This document shows positions 55,025 through 64,000 of a DNA stretch of 64,000 nt, in pieces. The translations under genes and the position numbers were made by a program. Numbering within the stretch: position 1 is the stretch's first letter; every line of letters starts with the position of its first letter. Below the pieces are notes generated by a model. It ran no database searches. It saw nothing but the letters and a program-made list of their open reading frames with translations, and was not told the DNA's origin. The stretch covers positions 1,068,430 through 1,132,429 of the forward strand of contig FJOG01000001.1 in assembly GCA_900073065.1 (NCBI GenBank). Direction: 5' to 3'. Source of the stretch: Phialocephala subalpina. Its lineage: Eukaryota; Ascomycota; Leotiomycetes; Helotiales; Mollisiaceae.

Positions 55025-57684
55025 ATGGCCGCTGCTCGTGAAGCAGCAAGGGTAGCTGGATTGCGCGCCGACCGACAGCAGAAAATTGTCAATAGACGGC
55101 AGACCCTCAGAAACCTTTGGCGAACAGAATTACAGAATGATCGCAGCCTGTTGCATAAACCTTGGGATCCGCAAGCAGCTGGGGCGGGGGCAGATATACC
55201 GCGGCCTTACAATCTCCGACCTTGGCTCAAAATCAAATCGTTCGATAACTCTCCTTATATCCTGGAAGAAATCTCGAAGTGAGTCTCTAACCTTGCAGCG
55301 GTGTGGTCCCTATTTGGAAATTCCAAGCATTGTACTTTCCACTATTTCAGGCATATTTCAACTCGCTGTTCTCCTCTAGAAAGAGTTATGCTGACTCAGA
55401 GATCTTTGGACAGGTATGTCAAGTCGAGGCTTTCACAAGCGGATCGCGATGAGCTTGATGATTTCTATAATGACCAGTCGTTCGACCGCAACGACGTTTT
55501 CCTTGGCTTCAAGGATGTAAGTTCAGCTATGGTTTTAGATTGGCAAATCTAATAACAAGCAGGACGTTCTTGACGTAGAACCCGATGATGGGATTGGCCT
55601 TGTAGCGGCAGTTATGCAAGAAGAGCAAGAGGACAATAGTAGCCCGGAGCTTTGGGTCCAGGTCCAGACTCTCTTGGAGCTGTTGGCAAGGCTGCGGGTT
55701 ATGAGAAGGTTCGCTGATGGAAGAAATCCCGAACTCCCATCAGCCCCTCTTCCAGATGGGTAGGTCTCGCATTTTGCTACGTACAATTCCAATGTGGAAG
55801 CTTCGAGTGCTGTTCTTGCTGTAGAGTCACACATGTCTCGTGGACCCCTGGACGTGGACTCTGTACCAGAAATTGTCCCCGAATAATACAGGAAGATCTG
55901 CTAACACCATCATCTTAATGTTTAGATCCAACATCCCACGGAAACATCATTCACTCATAACAGCATGGGTGCTACATCGAGCCTGGATACGTGCCCTACA
56001 TTACCGAACTCTAAAGATCGGAGATTACGCCTTAGGATTCCATCACATGAAGGATATCTTGAAGCTCTCCCTGGCACTATATGCCCTAGAATTGAAAGAT
56101 GTTTCATACGACCCTGTTTCCGATCAAAATAATCTCGCAGGATTTGGTTGGATTCGAAAAATTCACTCGCAGGTAGAGAAAGCTCTCATTGCTCTTAGCA
56201 GGTACCTTGACACCGAAACTCGCTCGGGTAGAAATGGGTACACGTACAGCCAAGGTGCAACTATTGCATATAATCTCGACCCGAATAGGTTCGGAGCCGC
56301 AATACAGCAGGTGAGTCGGCGAAGTGTGAATCAAAGGAAAGATTAGACGCTGATGTTCGAAAGATCCTTTCAACATTAGATCCAAGGTGGGAACTCTGGA
56401 GTGCTATCCTACAAAAAGCCGCAGCTCTCGAAAAAGCGTCAGATGGACTTCATGTCGAGAATGTTGAGGTCGAAAAGAGGGTTGTACTCGACGACGAGAT
56501 GTTTTGTGTTATGGGAGAAATGAATGACCCAAATTACGATGCCAGAGGATTTTACAACACACCAGAACCGGCTGTGGAAGAGGACGAGGAGACTGTATTG
56601 ACGCATCTTCAAAGGATATCAGAAATGAATCGTCTTCGCCGTAATAAGCTTCTCCTGACGAACTGGAATGAGTCCGGGCCCTGGTAAAGCAGTATCCTAT
56701 TCTTTTGTGAAGGTTGTTCTAACGTTCGTTCTTAGGAAGCAACTTTATGTCATGTTTGATACTTCGCCAACCGGGAAACCAGACTTCGTCACCCTCACCT
56801 CGAAGTTCTGGGACAGGGCAGATAAGTTACAGACACATTTTCTTCCCCCTAATGGACCACCCGGGCCCTCGAATTCTGGCAACATCTGGTCGAAACTATT
56901 CCCCATTCACCCGCTCGCCAGTACCGATGCTCCCGATCCAACACGTTTGGGGGCTTATTATGACAAGGGCAAATGCGTTATCTGTTATGAAGACTTCCCA
57001 GACACATGCGATCGCGTTCTCATGCGTCTCAAATGCGATCATTGGTATCACTTCACCTGCATAAGGAACATGTGGGATCAGCCTGATAATTACTCTTATC
57101 CTTGCCCCATGTGTCGACTCACCCCTCATAATTGGCGTCTTCATGAGCATGCTGGGATCACTCCCGAGGTACGAGCTCTTGACGTCTGGGATTTCGAAGA
57201 GCTCATGTCTCGTAAGTCTTATCTTTCACACGAATTATTTTTTTCTGTCAGCCCAGGTTCTCCGATTTCGAGACACGCATTTCTCATAACCCTTCTCCTC
57301 CCCTTTCCTCAACGCTTTTCAACGCATCACACTGACACCACACTTTCCTATACAGCGGGACACATTTTCGGCGAGCCCGGTAAAGATCCACACCCCGATC
57401 TCACAGTGTATTACCACAACGAGGACCAAATGCACTTCAATATGGCCATGACATTCACGCGGCAACACGGCTATACAAATATCGATCCACTGGAACCAGA
57501 TAACCAGGCGTTGTGGAGAATTGGCAAGGGTGGAGTGGATGAATTCAGGGCACCGAGAACTGAGATGGCGGTTCTAAGGAGGAAAAGGCGTGACAGGAAT
57601 AAGAAGAGGAAGGATTTGATGATAACGGCAAGGAAGGGGTTTGAGGGCTTAGATCCAGAGGAGGAGGATGCGCTGGATGGTTAA
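55025..57684 (+). CDS. RING-H2 finger protein, 708 aa, seven exons
   Basis: Exons 55025-55278, 55351-55516, 55563-55759, 55926-56310, 56364-56683, 56736-57211 and 57356-57684 join in phase (2127 nt). The last intron (57212-57355, 144 nt, GTAAGT to TACAG) is stop-free and a multiple of three, so unspliced reading would add 48 residues. The N-terminus is basic (REAARVAGLRADRQQKIV). The RING-H2 lies at about 518-567: CVIC, then LKCDHWYHFTC, then CPMC, i.e. C-x2-C, C-x-H-x2-H-x2-C, C-x2-C. The C-terminus is highly basic (LRRKRRDRNKKRKDL) then acidic (LDPEEEDALDG). RING-H2 proteins are usually E3 ubiquitin ligases; the target is unknown. The region before the RING has no known domain. The third-to-fourth exon junction could include a 15-nt microexon (55825-55839), but one 166-nt intron is simpler. 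Confidence 0.75.
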
Positions 57685-60600
57685 GGTGAGAATTTGGCTT
57701 CGTGTTGGCGTTGTGGAGTCTTGAAATTTCGGATTCGCGGCTGGCGGTTGGCGAGTGCCTTGTATGAGTTGCGAGAGGGACTGGATGTGTGTCTTGACAT
57801 GCAATGTTCCATTCTTGGATCTGATATATATCTACGTTTTACTATCTCGCCTTCATGTTCATTCTATATCCTTTCCTCGCTTATCGTTTGATATCCTGCA
57901 GAGACTTCGCTCGAAGATATGCGATGAGAAAAACCTTAACAACAACAAAGCTCCTGACAGCAATTTCATGGAGTCTTGCAGTTCTTATGTTGTCTTCGAA
58001 TTCGTATGCTATACATTTTATTTTAAACACCCAAAATACTTTTCAAGCAGTGCACGCCGGCACCACACTGCTTCCCATTAGATTCTCCAGATTGATGTAA
58101 GTGTGCTTGCCCTCTCCACCTTCTAGGTTTCCTTTTAATATACTATTCCTCTTCGAGTCAAAGGAAGAAGGCGAAGCAGCCTGCGGTGTGTGATTGGACA
58201 CGTGAGAATTCCTCTCCCATCGAAAATTCACCAGGAGACAAGACGAGGGGTAAGAAGATGAATTGTTGAGCTTCACTCGAATTGTGATCTCCTTTAGTCC
58301 TCAAGCTTCACGAGATCCCATTCAAAAGCGGGGTAAGAGTCTAGGTATCCTGCTGCGTTCTACTGGTTATGATACCTCTGCTTGTTATGGCTCTGAGTGA
58401 ATGAGACTAGGGTGAGCTCTGAATGGCAAATAGAGTGCTTGAGCCCCACATCATTTCCAGTTACTCAGCCCAACGATACTAATACAGGAAATGCGAATAC
58501 GGGCCAAATGGAAGGTGTCTGTCGTTCGCAAGGAAGTAGATATTTGGTGGACCAAGTCATGAGGATTATGGGATATCTGGAAATGCAAGAGGAGAGGCAC
58601 TTAGAAGAATCACCTACGGGCATGCCTTTGATGTTCAAGGCTCACCGTGGGGTGGGATACTGGGGCTTGGCAGCAGATTGAGGCTTGACAACAATCTATC
58701 AGAGGACGAGTCGAGGACCAAAACAAAGCACTCGGCAAGTGTCGTGATTCGCTTTGCACTGGGAGTACTCCGTGCTCTGCTTGTGACTTGTGATTGTTGA
58801 GTCATGGCTGTGAAGTAGCTGGACAATATGGGCAGAGAGGCCAGGGGTATTTATGCTGAATACTGTATGAGTCTGTGCTGTGACTAATCTTGTAGTCGAG
58901 CATGTAATCTCAAACTCACAGCTGTAGAACCAATAGAAGCATGGTAGGGTCGTGAATATGAAGGGAGAAACAGGAAATCTTCACTCTAGCAGTATCTTCC
59001 AAGTCTTGTCGTTCTTCCTTTGAGATGCAGAGCAGAAGGGAGTCTAAGCCGTGAAAATCTTACCCGACTCATACCATCTCTTCTTGTTCTTGGTCTGGTT
59101 AGTATATAAACGTCCAAACTTACTACTTTGACTTCCTCAGCGAGAACGTCGACCAATATCTATACGAGCACCATCGAGCAGAAGAAACTGCGCCGGGGGA
59201 AGATGCAGCCCGTCCTGTGTCTCGGAGAAATGTGACAATTTGAGTGAACGTGTGTTCTGGTGGCCCTCGAAGCCTCACTGTAGGAGTGAAAAGTCGCTAT
59301 CATAATGATTGTCGTTGTCAATTTCTCATGGATTTTGGACAACATCCAATCGAGACCGAGGCTATCTCACCGTGGCAAACACGTTTCGATGTAGCGAACC
59401 GAGAGGCATCAAAATAATCAAGAGTCAAGATCTTTTTTTGATAGTGATTCACCTCTGAATTGCCAGCAGCTGGTGTGTGGAGCACAACACCTCGTCTGCG
59501 CAGGATCAAGAGGTTCGAGTGGAGTGAAGCAAAGTAAATCATCAGTTGAGAAGTGTCCCCAAATTCATACCTTCCTTTGAAATGACAAGCGACAATAGTA
59601 AACACAAATCGTGCACTACTCGTCGACGTGAAGTTCTGCGGGGCATATAAACTCTATTACCTCCCACATAATATTCCGAACCAGCAAGAATTCCACGATA
59701 TCATGCGTTATTGTGCACTGCGGCATGTAGAAATTCCGTTATTGCATCTTAATATCCAATCTCACTTGTTTAACGGAACTTCCTGGCCTTTCAGCCCGAT
59801 ATTTCGACCTTCGTCTTGCTGATGGAGTGGTATGTCGGAGAAAAATACTTCGCCGAAACATACGACGTAACAACAGATTATATCATGACAGCAATACATC
59901 ATGTATTGAATCAAGAGCAGATGTGGAAGCGCTGGGAAGATAGTTTAGCATTCGACTTTCTGGGTGGTTCGGTGGAAGCGTGCTGTCTCTAGTTTTACAG
60001 CGTAGACATGCCATGCGAAGTTCGCACAGAGGACACCAGACTTTGATCCGTAACTCGGGAGCAAGCTGAAGGATCGTACGCGCAGAGCAGATAAGAACAT
60101 TTATACGATCCGAAAACTTCCCAGATGCGTGCCGTGACTCATCTTGAACTTGCGCATAAGTCGCGGTTCAAAGCTGTCACGTTTGGCTATAAATTAAGTC
60201 GATAGCTTGGAAGGAGACACCCACAAGAAATGAAAGAACGTCTGGACCGAGAATTCACTTGGATGAGTAGGGGATGAGTAGGAGACGAGTGATAGTGAAC
60301 CTTGCGAGTATGCTGTGGGCCAAGAGATACGCTGAAATGGCAGAGCCGAAAGGCTTCTTCCCTGACTCGACAGCACTTCAAAGAAGGTACCAGAAATTTT
60401 TTTCCAAAATCATCTTTACTGTCAATATCATAGGAAACTTTGCATTTGATCGGAAACTCAAAGACTAAAGGGACCAAGTCAAAAAGCTTGCTACCAAAGA
60501 GAAAGCTTTGGAAAGAGTGCGCTTGAGATACAGGAGGTGAGTGTTTTGGAGACAGGATACTTGCCGTTGGCCGTTCCATACCGGGGGATGAGATTTTGTG

Positions 60601-61199
60601 TTCTGCTTCGTGATCTGAAATGGAGGGAGTGGGAGTGCTTTTATAGCGTAGAACGAGAAAGCCCTAAAGTTCCTTGAAGTTCTTGCCAACGGTGAATCGA
60701 CGAAAAAGGAACTGAAGGTCGAGATCGTCATTATCTTGGTGCCGAGAACGTGGCAAACACACCTCGAATGAAATGGCTGACTGCTTCTAAGACCGTCTTC
60801 GAGGATTAGATCTCTTTCGTACTTTTCTCGAGAAGTGAAGCTGTCCCATAGCACATGACCGAGTAGCAGGACCAAAAACCTCCCTCTAATGTGCTCACGG
60901 GCATGGAGCATCGAATATCATATTGCAGCCCCAGCCGATCTCTGCTCCAAAGGATAAGACTCAATGATCCCCATAGGAGCGAACATGGAACAATCACCAA
61001 AGCTACCTAGGACATTGACTGGGAAAGGTGAAGACACACAGGAGATTCACAAGGGTAAGATGACTCGGCACGCCTGACATATAATCCCCCACTCCTTACT
61101 CTCCGAGATCTTTTCTCTCAGAGGATTCAATATCTTCGAACTTGACCTCGAACAGACGCACACACAGACATAAACACAAACGAATCTCATACAGCTACA
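57685..61199. other. 3.5-kb stretch with no supported gene
   Basis: Many frames under 150 codons, none with a recognised motif or clear splicing. The best candidate is a 94-codon frame at 58397-58681 containing QVMRIMGYLEMQEERHLEE, but nothing supports it beyond openness. The end of the stretch (61080-61199) holds a likely core promoter (catataatcccc) and an ACACA-rich leader for the next gene. Confidence 0.4.
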
Positions 61200-63038
61200 A
61201 TGAAGTGCCCAAAGTGCTCGAAGAAGGACTGCAAATGTCCCGAACGAAAGGAAGCAGAACGCAAGGCGAAAAAGGCCAAGTTAGCAAGTAAGAGCAAGGT
61301 GGAGAAGAAGACAGTATTTTTCGCAAGCTCGACCAACATAGGCAAGACCAAGGTTGGGAGCGGTACAGACAAGACCAAGACAGACAAGATCAAGACAGAC
61401 AAGATCAAGACAGACAAGACCAAGACAGAAAAAACCAAGACATCGAGCATTTTCTCGACAAAACCAAAGACCGTCCAGACATCTGCAATTCCCAGCGATA
61501 CTAAGGCATCAGCAAAATTTAGTTCCTTTAAAACCTGTAACTATAAGACCCCGACATGCGTTTCTTTCAAAGAATCAGACTACAAGGTTACTGGCATGGC
61601 AGGATCGATCGGGAAGTCTGAGAAGGGGTCTCAATCATATATCTTGAGGACCAACTCAGATTATGCCAACTCAGACAAGACGAAAGGAACGACTGGCAGT
61701 CCAGGGGACACGAAATCTGCTAAAGTCTCGCGAATTGCATCGGAGCGTTGGCCGGATTCTGGCAGCGGTACAAAAACAGACACCAGCTCGAAGTGTTCTT
61801 CGTCGGAAGCTCCTAAGGGACCTGGTATATCCAATATCTCAAATAGAAGTAGTAAGCCAACATCGATCAATCAAGGCAGCAAATCAGGCACCAGCACAAA
61901 GCGGTCTTTGTCAACAGCTCCCAAGGGATCTAGCAGATCTAATATCTCAAATGAAAATGGTAAACCAACATCGATTGGTCAAAATGAAAAGTCAGGTAGG
62001 AGCACAAAGTGCCCTTCATCAGAAACTCCCAAGGGATCTGGCACATCCAGTATATTAAACGGAAGTGGTAAACCAGCATTGATCAATCAAAGTGGAAAAT
62101 CAGGCACCAGCACAAAGCGATCTTCGTCAACAGCTCTCAAAGGATCTGGCATATCTGGCGGTATCACTGGCATCTTAAAAAAGAGTGGTAGGCCGACGTC
62201 AACCGGTCAAAGTTCTAAACCATCATCGATGAAGCCGGGCAGTTACAACTCACAAGTGGAGCAACTCAAGTCCGAACCAGCCAGACTTGGGGACTTCATG
62301 CCCACTGGCGCGAACATTTCTATACCTCAGACAGGTAAATCGAAAGCTTCCGGCTCTGGAAGAGGCATATCCGAAAATATCAATGGTAGTGGCAAGCCTG
62401 GGTCAAGTCGAACCCAGTCGAACTACCCTTTGGGGAGCCATGCTAGTCCAAGCAGAGTATCTGGTCAACCTTCCGGGACACGGACTACCAGGACTGGTGC
62501 CTCAGTATATGACTTCGACGAACGTAACGACGTCGGGGCATCAAGAGTGCCAACTGTGATGACCACGTTGAAAACAATCAACGACAAGACAATGGCAAGT
62601 CGTCAAACCGCAATCAACACGATGCGTGGATCCGAACGAATGAAGCAGGAAAGATGGGCACAAAGCCAGCTTAGACAGAACGGAGGTTCGAGTTGTGCGT
62701 GCGGCTTTATATGGATTAGAATCCCAGACGGTTATAAGTGTTGGGCCGGGGGACATGAGGTGACAGACAAACTGCTTGAGGAAGGACGAGGTGGATGGTA
62801 CGAGGCGGATATGCTCCACGCCACAATGGGCCGCATAGGACCACACTATGGACCCGATCCGAGATTTGCAGACATGACACCGGCACAGTTGGCCAGTGAG
62901 CGTCGGAGACAGTTTGGTCCCATGAACTTAACCGAGTACAACTGCAGGTGGCTTCCGGAAGTAAGAGCGATGGAAAAACATCAAAGATCAATGGAGTCAT
63001 TAGCGCAGAGAGCTAGAAAGGAGAGAGGCATAGCCTGA
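61200..63038 (+). CDS. Lys/Ser-rich repeat protein with Cys/His C-terminal module, 612 aa
   Basis: Intronless frame. The start MKCPKCSKKDCKCP has a cysteine cluster. A Lys/Thr repeat follows (units TDKIK, TDKTK, residues about 60-80), then a long Ser/Gly/Lys region with at least three 36-residue repeats (about residues 190-340), each of the form STKRSSST-PKGSG-SNIS-GKPTSI-Q-KSG. The last 150 residues are different: helical and charged, with CACGFIWIRIPDGYKCWAGGHEVTD, whose Cys-x-Cys, later Cys and His could bind a metal. Then come WYEADMLH, FADMTPAQLASERRRQFGP and a basic end. The middle is predicted to be disordered. No signal peptide is present. I do not know the family. The C-terminal module looks like the only conserved part and may be a small zinc-binding fold. 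Confidence 0.6.
   Translation: MKCPKCSKKDCKCPERKEAERKAKKAKLASKSKVEKKTVFFASSTNIGKTKVGSGTDKTKTDKIKTDKIKTDKTKTEKTKTSSIFSTKPKTVQTSAIPSDTKASAKFSSFKTCNYKTPTCVSFKESDYKVTGMAGSIGKSEKGSQSYILRTNSDYANSDKTKGTTGSPGDTKSAKVSRIASERWPDSGSGTKTDTSSKCSSSEAPKGPGISNISNRSSKPTSINQGSKSGTSTKRSLSTAPKGSSRSNISNENGKPTSIGQNEKSGRSTKCPSSETPKGSGTSSILNGSGKPALINQSGKSGTSTKRSSSTALKGSGISGGITGILKKSGRPTSTGQSSKPSSMKPGSYNSQVEQLKSEPARLGDFMPTGANISIPQTGKSKASGSGRGISENINGSGKPGSSRTQSNYPLGSHASPSRVSGQPSGTRTTRTGASVYDFDERNDVGASRVPTVMTTLKTINDKTMASRQTAINTMRGSERMKQERWAQSQLRQNGGSSCACGFIWIRIPDGYKCWAGGHEVTDKLLEEGRGGWYEADMLHATMGRIGPHYGPDPRFADMTPAQLASERRRQFGPMNLTEYNCRWLPEVRAMEKHQRSMESLAQRARKERGIA
61376..61440 (+). repeat. 15-bp coding tandem repeat
   Basis: Units of gacagacaagatcaa or gacagacaagaccaa repeat about four to five times, encoding TDKIK/TDKTK. 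It lies in the N-terminal third of the Lys/Ser-rich gene. Near-identical units suggest recent slippage. Confidence 0.75.
61790..62220 (+). repeat. 108-bp coding repeat, three to four units
   Basis: Segments with gcacaaagc...tcttc(g/a)tc, then aagggatctgg, then ggtaaaccaaca and atcaatcaa recur every 108 bases (36 codons). Units 1-3 are regular; unit 4 has a short insertion before KKSGRPTS. Confidence 0.65.
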
Positions 63039-63475
63039 TCATGCCCCAGGGTTTTCAATTTTCGCCGACGATCTTGAAAAACTGCTCGCGTTGCTAGTTC
63101 TTGGTTTAGGAGTGACACTCCCCAAATTGAATGGCGATACAAGGAACGTAGAGGCAACGGTTATTCGATAGCTGCGCGATTGCAAAAGCACATTGGCATG
63201 CTGCACAGTATCTTGCTTGACGTGTATGCTCTAGTCTGTGAATGTCAAAGCACAAAATGATCAGCAGCCCACAAGGTCAATTTGAGTCCATGCCTGGGCC
63301 ACGTCAACTGAGACGCGGCTGGAATATCAACGATTTATTTCATAGGTCTAGATAAGCATCGCTAATTTCATCGCGAATTGCTCATATTTCAACGCCTTTA
63401 TCACCAGCCGGATGGCAATCCTAGATTTCCATCTGCACCGTGACCACATATCCCCTTCCATCACCATATACTGAC
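63039..63475. other. Intergenic, convergent, no feature seen
   Basis: About 440 bases between the 3' ends of the Lys/Ser-rich gene and the aminotransferase gene. Confidence 0.4.
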
Positions 63476-64000
63476 TCACTCCGGGCCAAAGGTTTTTCTG
63501 ACTGCTGCCCCGAACCTCTCGATAGCATGTGTCATCTTGTCTTGACTCTCCGCTGCGAACGTGGCTCGGAAGAACAGCTCCTCTGGCACGAAATCACCGC
63601 GTTGAGCAATGAACCAAGAACCTTTGGCGACCAGAACACCTTCTTCAACTGCTGCGAGGTAGATCTCGTCTTCGATCTCGAGAATGGTTTTACGGCTTGC
63701 TGCAGGGTGTTTGTGATAGTCGACCTTCATCCAAAGCTTGATATCCACGTTAGCATTGGAGTCAAGAGAGGGGCCACTGAATTTGGCTTACGAACATGCC
63801 TGCAGCAGGAGGATTCCAGCTAACCAGGTCTTTGGGCAGAAACTTCTCACAAGCATCAAGAAGAGTGTCTCGACGCCTGGTATACTCCATCCTCAAATTG
63901 ATCAGCCACTGGAAATACCCTGCATGGCCCCAGTGCTCGTCAAGAAGCTTGAAGAGGACGATTTGTGAGAGACCACTTGGATTTTGAACGGAGGATTCGT
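63476..64000 (-). CDS. Aromatic aminotransferase (ARO8/AADAT type), 3' end only
   Basis: The last two exons are visible: 63792 to beyond the window edge, and 63476-63736, with an intron at 63737-63791 (GTAAGC donor, GCTAAC branch). The joined frame reads NPSGLSQIVLFKLLDEHWG, YTRRRDTLLDACEKFLP, then PPAAGMF spliced to LWMKVDYHKHP, then GVLVAKGSWFIAQRGDF and FFRATFAAES, ending RKTFGPE. This is the C-terminal part of a fold-type I, PLP-dependent aminotransferase of the fungal ARO8/alpha-aminoadipate group, which transaminates Phe, Tyr, Trp, kynurenine or aminoadipate. The Arg in FFRATFA is the usual carboxylate-binding residue. The PLP-binding Lys lies outside the window. Confidence 0.85.

Noticed and set aside
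1..64000. tRNA, rRNA or CRISPR features
   Set aside because: No B-box-like GGTTCGA-type signal with a matching stem was seen and no spaced direct repeats of CRISPR form exist; CRISPR would not be expected in a fungus.

Overview
The window is chromosomal DNA from a filamentous ascomycete (Pezizomycotina). Short GT-AG introns of about 50-110 nt carry CTAAC/CTGAC branch sites. Three HET-domain genes, a full-length fungal adenylate cyclase, a GPI-anchored Crh-type cell-wall transglycosylase and AT-rich blocks with the signature of repeat-induced point mutation (RIP) all point the same way. Leotiomycetes is a plausible guess but cannot be proved from this sequence.

The left two thirds (about 1-40 kb) is an accessory compartment. 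It has a RIP-mutated left edge (1-4.2 kb) with hAT and possibly Ty1/copia remnants. A HET gene with two in-frame stops follows at 4.5-6.7 kb, then a 370-base assembly gap. At 10.1-15.2 kb lie three decayed genes that look like the relic of one polyketide cluster: an Ayr1-like SDR, a salicylate-hydroxylase-type FAD monooxygenase, and the methyltransferase-reductase end of a non-reducing polyketide synthase. An intact secreted tyrosinase (16.3-17.5 kb) sits beside them. Further right come an orphan SGF29-type double-tudor gene, a second interrupted HET gene, a frameshifted carbonyl-reductase-like SDR, a RIP-mutated Tc1/mariner element and three short TIR elements flanked by TA (23.3, 35.6 and 39.7 kb). 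Intact genes within this part encode a 2EXR protein, a class 3 lipase and a dienelactone hydrolase. A TEX30/KANL3-type hydrolase gene is interrupted by one TAG.

From about 41 kb rightwards the genes look intact and conserved: a HET protein, the CYR1 adenylate cyclase (RA, leucine-rich repeats, PP2C-like and cyclase domains), a Crh/GH16 enzyme, a RING-H2 protein in seven exons, a Lys/Ser-rich repeat protein with a Cys/His C-terminal module, and the 3' end of an aromatic aminotransferase running off the right edge.

The main themes are gene decay by transitions in the accessory part (at least eight in-frame stops, each explicable by one C:G to T:A change), transposon remnants, and a sharp change to a conserved core. 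Exon models were built by eye from splice signals and reading-frame phase. No expression or database evidence was available.
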